A DNA stretch of 64,000 nucleotides from Protula sp. h YS-2021 (taxonomy: Eukaryota > Annelida > Polychaeta > Sabellida > Serpulidae). How positions within the stretch are numbered: the first letter of the stretch is position 1; every line of letters starts with the position of its first letter. The DNA lies in contig OX457027.1 of NCBI GenBank assembly GCA_949752745.1, positions 64,276,329 to 64,340,328 on the forward strand, in the 5' to 3' direction. Positions 10,113 to 22,900 of this stretch are shown piece after piece. Position numbers and translations under genes: made by a program. The notes beneath the pieces were generated by a model. It ran no database searches. It was not told the origin of the DNA and worked only from the letters and a program-made list of their open reading frames with translations.

Positions 10113-10120
10113 CTTTTTTT

Positions 10121-10969
10121 GGTATAAATTATAAAGAAGTGATAGGATGAAACATCAGAATTCTAATTTCTTCTCAACATGTTCACTTTTAAATTTAAAA
10201 AGCCAACGTGTGATCTTTTTTTACGTTTATTTTACTATACTATTTTACGTTTCTTGCAAAGTGGAATTTTGTTGATTTTTGCATTTTTTTTCTGTAATTT
10301 TTTATGCCTTAAACACAAACTAATTTGGCCGAAACGCCAAAGCTTTTCGGCAAAATTTCAACTACGAATCCGCTTACTTATGTGCGAGAAAAGAGGAATG
10401 GGAAGGGGTATGACGCCCGGGCAAGAGCCAAAAGGGATTGTTGAGTTACAAGACCGGATAGGGAGAAAAGGTTTCGTACACAGACAGGCATTTGCACAAG
10501 AATTAATTTCCAAAGAGACTGAATTGCGGAAACTAAGAGATGGCCAGGGGAATGACGCAGGTGGGGTGGTTTATATCGAAATAATTCAAGTGGGAGACAT
10601 CGGGTTGCTGGAGAAGGGGGGGGGGGGTGCAGGACATAAAAACTGAGCTACCTCGCTCACCATTAGGGACGCATCATGGTGGCTCTGGGCAGGCAAAACG
10701 GGGAAGTCCTGGAATGGGGTATTTGACCAAAGTGTTGGTTTGTTGCAGTGCAGACTTTTTCTCGCAAGTTCCCAATTTTCGTTCAGCATCTACAAGGGAT
10801 TCGACAAAAACGTGACACATAAGTTTAATACACATTTTAAGAGCCTGTTTGCAAAAGTCTTTGCATTTCCATTTATTTTTAAGGATACAAATACAGAAAG
10901 TGCTAAATTTCTTTGAAATGTGAAGATTTGTAGTAGTTAGTGAATGTCATGTTGCACTCACTAATTTTA
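10121..10969. other. Non-coding or unassigned stretch
   Basis: An ORF at 10179-10646 begins in AT-rich sequence and ends in a G run, with no recognised domain. I treat it as chance. Confidence 0.5.
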
Positions 10970-12298
10970 TGTCTCCCCCTGAGGGGAGACATATATAGAT
11001 TTTGTTGCGTCCGTCTGTCTGTTCGCAGCGATTTCTCAGAAACTAACCAGCCGATTGTCTCAAAACTGGTATGCATGTTTGGGGCACATGTTCAAATGAT
11101 GCCCTTGTTAATTTTTTGTCGTTCTTCCAAAAATCCAATTTTTTACGAACTTTTTTAACTTACGGCGGTTTTTCGTGCAATTTTTTACTTTGTGCAGGCG
11201 ATTTATCCGAAACGGTTGGTTGGATTTTGCTCAAACGTTGCGAGAAGAACACATATATAGTGCAAATGTCCACTGCTATTTTATTTTTCATTTTCGTTAA
11301 AAATTGTCTTTTTGGCGATTTTTTAAATTTTTGACATGTGTATGTTTTTCACTCGGTGTGTTCGATATCTCCGAAACTATTCATTGAATTGTGCTCAAAC
11401 CTTCAAAGAAGAACGACCATAGAATGCAATTGTACAGAGGGGCTGTTGTTTGTTTTCGTCAAAAAATGGATTTTTTTGCGGTTTTTTTAAATTTTTTATT
11501 TATGTTTTATTAAGTTGTAATGGTTAGCGCGTTAGACTTTAAATCGTGAGGCCATGATTTGGATTCCCGGCTGGGGCGCTAAGTATTTTTTTGCCGGATT
11601 GAATTGATTTCTGGTCGAAAACATCCCTTGGCATCCTGTATGCCTCTTTTTATTTTTTAGTCGATTGTTCAATTGTTAAATTTGTAACGAATGTTTTAAA
11701 TTTCAAAAATACTTATATACGTGAAGTAGAAAAAAGTGTTCAAAGTGTACCTCCTACAATGGTTGAGGCCGGACATCGATTTCAAAATCTAAGATAGTTG
11801 AAGGGGTACATGCATAAACTTTATAACTGTAGTTATCAGCAGTGGAGAAAAACGCCTTTAAAGTTTGAAATTTTAGTAACAAACATCGGTTTTTCCCATC
11901 GCATTTTTCTTAAAAATGCCCACTTCTAATCGGTTTTGAGGTGTAAGACTTACATATGTGATAGAACAGAGGCCAAGAAATACCGTGGTGGTAATAGTGC
12001 ATTTTCCTGATAAGTGGAGTTATCAAGTTTATGCATGGACCCCTTCAGTTATTCCGGCTCCCTGCAAGTATGGCTTTTCGTTTTTGGAACGGTTCCGAAA
12101 TTTTAATATTTCTGCCTATGACGTCATCAGTTACGAGTTATATGACGGTATTTATGTTTTAAAGCTCAGTAACTGAAAAACTAATGAAACGTCCTTTTCA
12201 CAACAGAATACTCATGGTAAGCAAGTAATCTTGGTGGCATGTTTACTTCTGTATTCGTTCTGTTCAAAGTGACTGACTGGGGACTGGGGAGACATCCG
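10970..12298. mobile_element. Helentron/HINE-like element with TGTCTCCCC inverted ends
   Basis: Left end TGTCTCCCC (10970-10978) forms a hairpin with GGGGAGAC (10983-10990). The mirror GGGGAGACA recurs at 12286-12294. A GTCCGTCTGTCTG stretch follows the left hairpin, then diverged tandem segments around 11030-11500 (each a 'gaaac' plus 'ttgctcaaac' pattern). It contains a tRNA-like fragment at 11511-11580. No coding capacity. Confidence 0.6.
11511..11580 (+). repeat. tRNA-like (SINE-like) fragment
   Basis: TGGTTAGCGCGTTAGAC resembles a Pol III A box, and a B-box-like GATTTGGATTCCC follows 35 nt later. Degenerate. Confidence 0.35.
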
Positions 12299-13300
12299 TT
12301 TTTGTTTTAACAAAAACACTGACCGCTCGATTTTTATTGACAATTTAAAAACTGAGTTTTACTCACGTTTATATAGGTTTTGGCATTAGAGCAGGACGTC
12401 GAGAATTTTAAAAATACACCATAATTCATACCAAGAAGGGGTTTTCATAATGCTCGAATGAGCACATAAGTTCCTCTAGTGTATCTAAATTGTTCAAGGG
12501 AGAGGAGATGAAATTGCATACAGTAGATCGTAATTTCAACTCCATTTAATAAATAAGTCGGATGCAAATTTGGCAACCCTATTACATCAAATATTGTTTA
12601 TTTTGCGACACTTGACAAATCAGCTTACGTGCCTGTATAGCCAATAGCCATATATACGGTTGGTATAGCAGCACTAAAAAAATGTTAAGTTATAAAATTT
12701 CTCAGATGCAATTCCAATATGCTCAGGGCGTAATTTTGAGCAACTTTTGTACTTTTGTCTGTGTTTTAATGTCTGAAGTGTTGACTGAGTGTATAGTCAA
12801 TGTGAGCTGGCCGATTCAGTTTCGTTAGCCCCCGTCGGACCTTTCTATCTTCCCATGAGAGAAAGAGAAATAGCTCACAAATAGCCTTTAAACATAACGT
12901 ATAAGTAGTGCCACTAAAAATCTGTTTTAACTTTAAAAAATGTTAAATCGCATACAGGCTGTTAAAAAATTTTAAAATTAAATTTTGTTCTTCGACGAAA
13001 AGAACTTTGACGATTAACATAAATGTGTCTTTCGTTGCTGGCTTGATTTGCAGTCAAAACACAATTTTTGTGTATTTTATTCGGAACGGTCAACATGTCA
13101 TTCGCCTTATTGGCGGATGTCGGTCTAATCGTGCGTCCGTGATTCCGGACTTCCATTATGTACCGTTTTGCACCATTCACTGTCCTTAATGTGCATTGCA
13201 TCCCACATTTATTTATCCGCCTGGTTCTTCGAAAATGTAAACACAGACTAAGATTTTTCTGCATTGCCCATGCAAAACGTATACTAAACAAGCATATCAA

Positions 13301-13680
13301 ATGATGCACATTGAAAATAAACTTAATAGCATTGACGGGAAGATGAATAATTTTAAAAAAGAAGATATCAACATCATTATCTTTACCTGAAACATTCACT
13401 GAAAAACAGCAAACGAAGTATTTAGCTTCAGCATACCAGTTACAAGAATCGACACAAGAAATAAATTAAACACAATGAAACAAAAAAAAAAAAAAAAAGA
13501 AGAAAACTGCTGTCATTCTAGATGAATACCAAGTCGGAAAAGATGTTTGAAGAAAGTTATAATATTTGGAATTCTTGAAACTGACAGTGAAGCAAACAGT
13601 AATGTAGCTAATGTGAAAAGCATTCTTCAAAAAACATGAAATAAGGGACTACAAGATGCAGAGATTTACACTCATAATTT
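13301..13680 (+). pseudogene. Decayed LINE ORF1-like fragments
   Basis: A short frame reads KLNSIDGKMNNFKKED (coiled-coil like). About 200 bp on, another reads KVIIFGILETDSEANSN then VKSILQK before a stop, resembling the RNA-binding region of LINE ORF1 proteins (pattern VIIFGIPE). Broken by stops and an A-rich tract. Confidence 0.35.
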
Positions 13681-13932
13681 ACAGTCTCAATATAATAAGA
13701 TAGACAAAGAGATTGGGAACAGCAAACACGCTGAGGGAAACACAAGACAACCCCAGACGTATTTCTCTTACCTGATTTCACTCCAATGCAGCTTACCCCC
13801 CCCCCCCCCCAAAAAAAAAAAAAAAATGAAAGAAAACTTGGATCGGAATGTAAGGAAAGTCAGGAGAAGAAAACGGTCATTTGGGCGAATAATGCTGATG
13901 TAGTTCAATCCCGATGAATGCTATGTTTCCAG

Positions 13933-16900
13933 GAAATTGACACTTTGTTGAGGTGCGGCGTTTGTTATGAAATGATGGAAACAGCGATGATAGTTCCTGC
14001 TTGTTCGCACAATTGTAAGTTGAAACCTCTGATTTGGCACAAATATATTAATAAGATTTCACTTTCATGTTTGGATATGAAGGGAACTGAACAAAGAAAA
14101 ATAGAGTGAGCTCTGTTGTTATTACACATTTGCTGTATAAATTTATGTAGTGGGGCAAACATGCAGTGAATAGGCAGAATTGTCAACTAAATATATATGA
14201 TTTATTCATTTCAGATTGCACCCTCTGCATAAGAAAGTACATTTCCTTCAAAACCGAATGTCCGACGTGTAGAATTGTAAGTAAATGAATCCTGCCAATT
14301 ACTGGTAACGACACATGAGTGTAGGGTATACTCCACAGGGCCAGTATTCACGACTTCACCTAAAAAGTTATTTAAAATTAGTAAGCGCAAAAACAAAGTC
14401 TGCTCTCTGATCCCTGGTTGATGCTGCGCAGTTTCGAATGCCGTTGAAAAAAAAATGAAATGTGGCACGGAACAATGATGTACCAATTACTGTACAACTT
14501 GTTTACTCCCTCCAGTTGTGATTGGTCTAAGTCATTTCATTTCAGTTAAGTTTGACAAATGTCACCTGAATTGAAAGGCAGGAAGGGTTTCACCGACAGT
14601 TACTTTCAACTCTTGAGAAGAAAGTTAATAAAACACAGCCAGTTGATTAGTAGTAAAGTAGTTAGAACTCGCGGTGTTTATTTGTCTTTGCAGAATGTAA
14701 CCGATTTGGATTTACGAAACAATCGCGTTCTGGATGAGCTTATCAAACACTTTAGCTCAGTGAGGTAAGTTGCAAAGTGGGAGAAACGGAGCCCTTAAAC
14801 AGTTGGCAGGTATTGGCCTTATTGTGAATCAAAATTTTCTCACTGGTCCAAAACCTCTTCGTGTTGACTCGAAATAAGAAAACATATTCTCTTTTACATT
14901 ACTTATTTGGTGTTTTGTTTACAAATAACTGCAATAGCCATCAGCGTTTGCATTCTGGTTAGTATTGAACAATTATTGACTTGGCAATCAACCAATCAGA
15001 TCACAGCATTTACCTGAGTTATTTAACAATGTCCTTTGCTGCATTTGTAAATAAAAAGCTCATTTCCAATTGGTTGAGGGATGTTTGACAAATCTGACTG
15101 TTACATGTCCGATTTCCGTATTTATTGCAAAATGAGTTGAAACTGACGTGTTAGGTGAACATGAAGTTTTACGAGATGTAAGTTATTGTTAAATATACCC
15201 TTAAACAGTCATTTTACCGGCAAGAAATGTGTGATTTTGCTGATTATTTCCTTGGAATGTTTGCGAATTCTTTATAATTCCAAAGCTCTTCTTGGAGTGT
15301 GAGTCGTAAGTACCGGCATACTGTCACATGACGAACCCAGTGACATAGTGCATATCGCGTTGTCGAAGTACTGGATAGTCGAAGTACTGGATAGTCGAAG
15401 TACTGGATAGTCGAAGTACTGGATAGTGGGGGTAGTTGACAGCATGGCACGTATTTGTTAATCTAGGCTCCTGTAGCTCTTACAAATACGACAAAGTAAT
15501 TGTGACATAGTTCGGAGTGTGACATGCAGTTTATTCAGTGTCTTAACTATATCACAATTGTGTATTGGTACAGAACGACCACAGTGTTGAACTTAAAGCC
15601 TGAGGCAAATTCCCCAATTTGGGCCTCAATATTTAACACTTGTTTCTTTTCGTGAATGGGGCATCATTAAGGTGATTCAGTGTTATGAAGTGTGTTGCGG
15701 TTTACTGCGTGAACTGTATGTCCCAAATGAAGCCTCACTGAAGATCATTTGAGATTGGGTAAAATTTTAGGCGTCATTATGATGTCAATAATCCATGCAC
15801 TGCATCCACTATATAAGGAAGGTGGTTAGTGTGTAGTTTCATTCACAACTTTTCAAGTGACTTAGCTAGCACTGAAATTTACAATTAGAACTTGGTTGAG
15901 GCCAGTGAATGTTTAAAAAAAATCAAAGCCGTGAAAAAATGTCGCCACTTTCAAGAGAGAGCTCAAATGCGGACAAAATGTTGCCGACAGACGGACCAAT
16001 GCCTTTAGAAATTGTGTTTTCATTTGACACAACTGGCTCAATGGGCTCTTGCATTGCAGAGGTGAGCACACGTCTTGTCTTGCAATCTTTTTCTTTTCTC
16101 ATTATCACATTTATTACGTTCTCAACGGTTAATATAACTATGCCGTTAACTCGATTTATTAAATAAGGAAGAGTAGCTGGATAAACTACACGAAAGACAC
16201 ATTGCATTCTGCAATATATTCCCATGCTTGTTTTTTCTTGTCCGCAGGTCCGAAAGAAGGTGCAAGAAATCATGGAGCGCCTGAAGAAGGACATCCCGGC
16301 GCTGCGCATGGCCGTGTTCGCTCACGGAGATTACTGCGACTCGCACAACTACGTCACCAAGTGGCTCGACTTCAGCACTGACGTCAGCGAGCTGTGCGAC
16401 TTTGTCAAGAACGTGAGCGGCACGGGAGGCGGGGATTTCCCAGAATGCTATGAGCTGGTTCTGCGGCAAGTGCGCGAGGAGTTGAGCTGGACTTCCGGTA
16501 CACAGCGCTCTCTGGTGATGATCGGCGACGCTATTCCGCACGAAGCAAATGATCCGCAAAATAAACTCAAGATTGATTGGAAGGAAGAAGTGGAACGCCT
16601 CTATAACGAAATGGTGAGTTTCAATTCATATTTAAACAAAAATATACACACTAATAAATGTGAAATAGTAAGTCAGTAATATCGAATAGAAAATTTATAC
16701 GTGACATACATAATAGAGGAAAAGAGTATTTTTTAAACTAGATCTCAACATTTTTCTTTACACAGGGAGTACAGATCTATTCAGTCCAATGCAATGAAAA
16801 CAACCAGACAGAGAAATTCTTCAGTTCCATGGCAGAAGTGACTAACGGCCGACACTTGAAGCTGCAGAATTTCGAGACCATTGTTGACATGATGATGTCC

Positions 16901-19900
16901 ATTGTCTTCAGAGAAAGAGGAGCAGAGTTCTTTGAGGTGAGCGCGTATTTCTTTATTCTTCTTACCAAGTAGACAGATACACTATGTGTTCTGTGTAATC
17001 AATAATCGTTGTAATTATTTTTTCGACAATTAAATATTTTAATAATCTCGATCGATAAGGTGCAGCTTATATATAATTTAAGATATGCATAAATGATCGA
17101 TAAGGAAAAAATAGTCACTTTTAGTCCAGAAATAGTTTTGTGTGCTTACATTAAGTACTTTTTTGCTGACTTCCAGGCATATGAAAAAGAAGTGCGTGCA
17201 CGAGAAGGCGCAGGTATACGATGGGAACTAGAGCGCATGTTCAAAACGCTTGGCGACGGTATTACTTCTCCCTCCGTAGCAACCGTATCACCGATTCCCA
17301 GCGCAGTAAAAATTAAACCACCAGGTGCCCCGAAGAAGCCACGTACTCCGGCAACGACCAAGACTGGTACAGCTGCGAGAAAACTGTTCACGCCATCGCT
17401 GAAGAAAGTCAAAGCTGGTGGAATCACGAAAAGGACAAGTGCCAAAACTGGCCCGAAGACTCTGACACGCATCGTCAAGGCCACGGTCGCCGGTGGGCCG
17501 TCCACATCTGGGACTTCTAAGCGTCTGCTCCGTGAAAATGTTACCGACAGTCATTTACTTCACGGGCTCAAGTGGAGTAAATGGAGCGAGGCATTCCGGT
17601 CAACGACGCCACGCAGTCATGCCCAATTGTGGAAAGAAAGGCGGGGAAACCACGATGGTTACCGGTGTAAACTCGCCTTCCGTGACACAGACAAACCGGC
17701 AATGTACGAACTATCCGTACAAACCGCCGACAGCACTCGCAAGGTTCCAGTCTGGGGTGGATTCACCAACGGTTTTGACGAACAAAACTGGGACACTTAC
17801 TTCCTGCGAGGCGCCAAAATGCAGGCAAACATTGATGACGTTCTACAGAGAGGCTGTAAACTATATGTGCGCAGAGCGACCGAATTCAAAAGCGCGAGCA
17901 TTACCCACTCAGGGAAATCCTGCTCTACGATAGATGAACTGAAAAACTTAGTACGTAGCACTTACGATTATGCGTGGTCTGGAAAAACCACGCCTCGGCA
18001 ACTGTTTCCTAGGCGAAGCCGACGTAGCGTCGTGCTTGCACGAAAAGGGCAGCCATTTTGAATATCTAGTTATATAAATAACTGAAGTTCTTAACCGCAT
18101 TTTGTGTTCTGAAATGCGAAAAAAGAAATTTTTTTTTGTTTGAATTAGATAATCCAACATATAAGTAACCTTATTAATATGGTTTTGTTTTATTGATTTT
18201 GAATTTTATAATAAAGTGAGGAAGTATTTATATTCTCATATTATATAAATCTCTTATAGTTGAAACGATAAACTACTGCTAAATCTAACTTGGTCTGTAA
18301 AATTATGGCGTTACTGTCGCTTCCAGATCTCGACAATTTGTAGATAGTTAGTAGGCAAAGAAAATGCTCTTTTTTTGTCTTTGCCATTGTAGTGTATTTA
18401 TGAGGTAGATGTCTAGAAGTCAGCAGAAATTGTTATTTTGTCAGTTCCAGCAGCTGATGGCATGATATTGTTGGGTTGATTTTTTAGTATTTACAATTTG
18501 TTGAATAAAAATATCTTGTTCACAGTGTATTGAACAAAATTTCAAGTACATTGTCTTGAATACTGCTTTCTTCTGTTGTTTTTCTTTCAGTATCTTCAAG
18601 CAAGCAGATTTTTATTATTGAAAGGCTTCAGGTTTGGGGGGAGGGGGGGAGGGGGGCGAGAGGGGAGGGAAAGGACATGCCGCAGGATTGTTGTGGAGCT
18701 TTATGATTCTTTCAAACGGCTTATTGGGGTGAATTCGCTGCACTTTTCAAGCTGTGTTGTTAGCACCGGAGCTCAGGACTGTACGGCCTTGGGGTACTAG
18801 TGTTTGGGTCTGTCCGTCGTTCTGTATATGCATGCGGCACTTTTCGTTAACACGTTCAAGCCTACATTTCTTGATCGACTTTGAAATGTTTTAAATATTT
18901 GTTAAGACGCTCAAGTCATAACAGTTCCTTGATTTATTGTTGAAATATTTAAAAAAATGTAGTTAGTGACCTAACAAGGATCGGTGCCGTATTGTAAATG
19001 AACCAGGTCGGCCCAAGGACCGTGGCCCAATGGGACAAATTATGCAATCGTTGAGTACTTAAATCAGTTTAACACGCTACATTTCTTGATCGATTGCTAA
19101 AGAAGAAAACATTTACTGTTGTATCCTGTTGTAGTGCATCAACCACTTTCAATGCTTATTCAGGTCATCAGAATTCAGTAAATTTTCAGTCAAACTAATT
19201 TATCCTGCTTGCCCACCTAGATTCAAATAGCAGAGGCGCTTTGTTAGCCCCCAAACGGGGGCTTTGGCTCCCGGAGGGGAGCTATTGGTTTGGGTGTGTT
19301 GTCCGTCTGTCTGTCTGTCTGTCACTTTTATGCATTGTTTTGTCGACGCCATATCTCATCAACTATCAGGCGGACTGATTTGATATTTCACTGAGTGAAC
19401 AAATATATCATGTAGATGTGCAAAGGCGTATTAATTTTGACGAAATGGGAAATTGTAAAAAAATATGACATTCCTGGATGGAACTTAGCGAAAACGCAGT
19501 ATTTTGTCGACGCCATATCTCATCAACTATCAGGCGGACTGATTTGATGTTTCACTGAGTGAACAAATATATCATGTAGATGTGCAAAGGCGTATTAATT
19601 TTGACGAAATGGGAAATGGTAAAAAAAATATGACATTCCTGGATGGAACTTAGCGAAAACGCGGTATTTTGTCCGTAGAATTTGTGATACTGTCTATTCA
19701 TTGAAATGTACATACGAAAATTCTCAGACCCCCCCCCCCCCCCGCACCCCCCATGTGTATACACTTCATGGATATGTTACAGGGAATGTGTGTAATTAGG
19801 GATTTCATGAAATCCCTAGGGAATTCGTGTAACGAATAAGCTTATATTGATTGTAACACTATTTTGAAAAATTATTCATTCAGAAAGGCTGTTAGCGGTT

Positions 19901-22900
19901 CTTCAAAACTGTGTATCCCTTTTCACATTGAAAGCAATTGGAATTTATAACATTACCATCCAAAAATAACAGAATTTGGCGTGAAATGTGACATAAGTTA
20001 CGTAGGATAAAAAATACCGCTAAATTCAGGTACAAGCATCTCTTGAATGATAGTTTGGCAATGGAGTGCTTTGAGTATATTAATTCAAATTTACTATTAA
20101 TTTCGGTAAAATAGTACATTGCAAACATGAAAATTCTCAATAGAAACATCAAAATTGATTGAGCAAGTTATTACACGAATCCATTAGGGATTTCATGAAA
20201 TCCCTAATTTCACAGATTCCCTGTAACAGATATACATATATATTTCATCGGATTTTGACCAGGTTTTATCAATTTCCAGGACTCAAGCATTTATTTCTAA
20301 TAAATACTTTTCTTGTGTTAACAGCACACTGATTTTGAAAAAAAAAAAACGAAGGAAAATATTTGTTTATGGCACGTTTAATGTGGCAAGTGGTAAATAC
20401 TTAGCTAGTTGCATAGTACTTAACGAATGAATATGGATTTGGGACTAGTGTACCAAGTTTGATTTAATCATAAATTAAAGAGTACTTTAATTTTCTCATG
20501 TGTTAATAAGAAAAAGGGAAATATATTGTTCAACTTATTATATTTACTGCACATTAAATCCAGTAACAAATTAAATTAATAACATTTCTTTACATAAACT
20601 CAACAACAGTTCTCCACAACAGTACATGCAATATATGTTACAATGTGAATGCAAGATCTGGTCTTTTTACGGGGTACCTTAATCCCCGAAAGAATTCGCA
20701 AGAGCAGTTCATTGAAACCTAAGTTACTTGAAATTTATATTTCAAGGGTTAATTGTAATGCATTGCCACAAGCGAGAATTGCATTCGGACATATCCCTGG
20801 AGACAGCTTCCAAACATACGTCCATTTTCCCCTAAATGATTTCGTTATGTCTATAATTTGCGATGGTTTCAGTTTTTTTTATTTCTGTAAAATATCTACT
20901 TTAAATTTTTTGTTTTAAATAAATACTTGATGTATTATTACTAAAGACGTGTTTTCCAGATCTATATTTCCAGAAGAAACAGATTCCATGCATTTCAGTG
21001 TCTGTATTTCTACGTCTTTCAAAAAAAGCTTAACGTATTTTTATCCCCCGCCGTCCTGACGGAGGCGGCGCATATAGAAACGCACTCTGTCCGTCCGTCC
21101 GTGTGTCCGTCCGTCCGTCAGTCGCCAGTGTTGTTTCCAGACGATATCTCGAAGCCCATCTGGATCTGTATTTGGAGTTAGAATCCCCAAATCCGGATCT
21201 CAACATGTACTTTGGTTTCCAGGCGATATCCCCGAAACTAGTGAGCGGATCCGGTTCATATTTGATATGCGTAACAATCAAGACATCTAGATGTGCCTTT
21301 TGGGGGTTTTGATCGGATCGAAGCCCATCTGGATCTTTATTTGGACTTAGAATCCTAAAATCCGGATCTCAACGTGTACTTTGGTTTCCAGGCGATATCC
21401 CCGAAACTAGTGAGCGGATCCGGTTTATATTTGAAATACGTAACAACCGAGACATCTAGATGTGCCTTTTGGGAGTTTTGATCGGATCCAAGCCCATCTG
21501 GATCGATCTGTATTTGGACTTAGAATCCCAAAATTCGGATCTCAATGTGCAGTTTGGTTTCAAGGCGATATCTCCGATACTAGTGAGCGGATCCGCTTCA
21601 TATTTGATATGCGTAACAACAATATAGTGTAGTTGTTTTATCTTCCTAGTTTAAGTGCGACGTACAGCACCCGCCTTACTAATTACACCCTAAATACGAA
21701 ATATATCTTCAACAATGAGAACACAAATGTTAGAATAACATCAGTTATTTACATAATAAAAAGTTCAATATGGCTGTCCTTTTCGTGCAAGCACGGCGCT
21801 ACGTCGGCTACGCCTAGGAAACAGTTGCCGGGGCGTGGTTTTTCCAGACCACGCATAATCGTAAGTGCCACGTACTAAGTTTTTCAGTTCTTGTATCGTA
21901 GAGCAGGATTTCCCTGAGTGGGTAATGCTCGCGCTTTTGAATTCGGTCGCTCTGCGCACATATAGTTTACAGCCTCTCTGCAGAACGTCATCAACGTTTG
22001 CCTGCATTTTGGCGCCTCGCAAGAAGTAAGTGTCCCAGTTTTGTTCGTCAAAACCGGTGGTGAAGCCTCCCCAGACTGGAACCTTGCGAGTGCTGTCGGC
22101 GGTTTGTACGGATAGTTCGTACATTGCCGGTTTGTCTGTGTCACGGAAGGCGAGTTTACACCGGTAACCATCGTGGTTTCCCCGCCTTTCTTTCCACAAC
22201 TGGGCATGACTGCGAGGCGTCGTAGACCGGAATGCCTCGCTCCATTTACTCCACTTTAGCCCGTGAAGTAAATGACGGTCGGTGACATTTTCACGGAGCA
22301 GACGCTTAGAAGTCCCGGATGTGGATGGCGCCCCGGCGACCGTGGCCTTGACGGTGCGTGTCAGAGTCTTCGGGCCAGTTTTCGCACTTGTCCTTTTCGT
22401 GATTCCACCAGCTTTGACTTTCTTCAGCGATGACGTGAACAGTTTTCTCGCAGCTGTACCAGTCTTGGGCGTTGCTGGAGTACGTGGCTTCTTCGGGACA
22501 GCTGGTGGTTTAATTTTTACTGCGCTCGGAATCGGTGATACTGTTGCTACGGCAGGAGAAGTAGTACCGTCGCCATTGCCAAGCGTTTTGAACATGCGCT
22601 CCAGTTCCCATCGTATTCCTGCGCCTTCTCGTGCACGCACTTCTTTTTCATACGCCTGGAAGTCAACAAAAAAGTACTTAATATAACCACAAAAAATAAT
22701 GAAACTACTGCTAGACTTAATGTAATTCTTTTCTTCGTTTTCACTTGTACATCTGTCGGAGGGTAAATCAGATACAACCTAGATAAACGGATTATCAAAC
22801 AATTATATTATTGTATAAAAAATATGATGATTATTGAATTAAAGTTAAAATTGGAGAATTAACCGCTCACCTCAAAGAACTCTGCTCCTCTTTCTCTGAA

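Larger units (their letters stand above)
14765..15909. other. Start of the giant RAD18 intron, with a 16-bp minisatellite
   Basis: Apart from the minisatellite (15363-15427) and the promoter of vWA copy 1, nothing codes here. Confidence 0.7.

Noticed and set aside
13918..13932. ATG 13918 as the RAD18 start
   Set aside because: The 15 nt before GAAATTGAC read as an intron end (TATGTTTCCAG) and the usual RAD18 N-terminal segment is missing, so an upstream exon is more likely.
16146..16559. Antisense ORFs opposite the vWA exons (also 23246-23689, 28071-28388, 22282-22686, 27144-27509)
   Set aside because: Shadows of GC-rich coding exons. They recur only because the gene is repeated.
17493..17933. 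Second-frame ORF inside vWA exon 4 (also 21884-22207 and 26752-27156)
   Set aside because: Overlaps the conserved main frame; its apparent conservation follows from exon identity.
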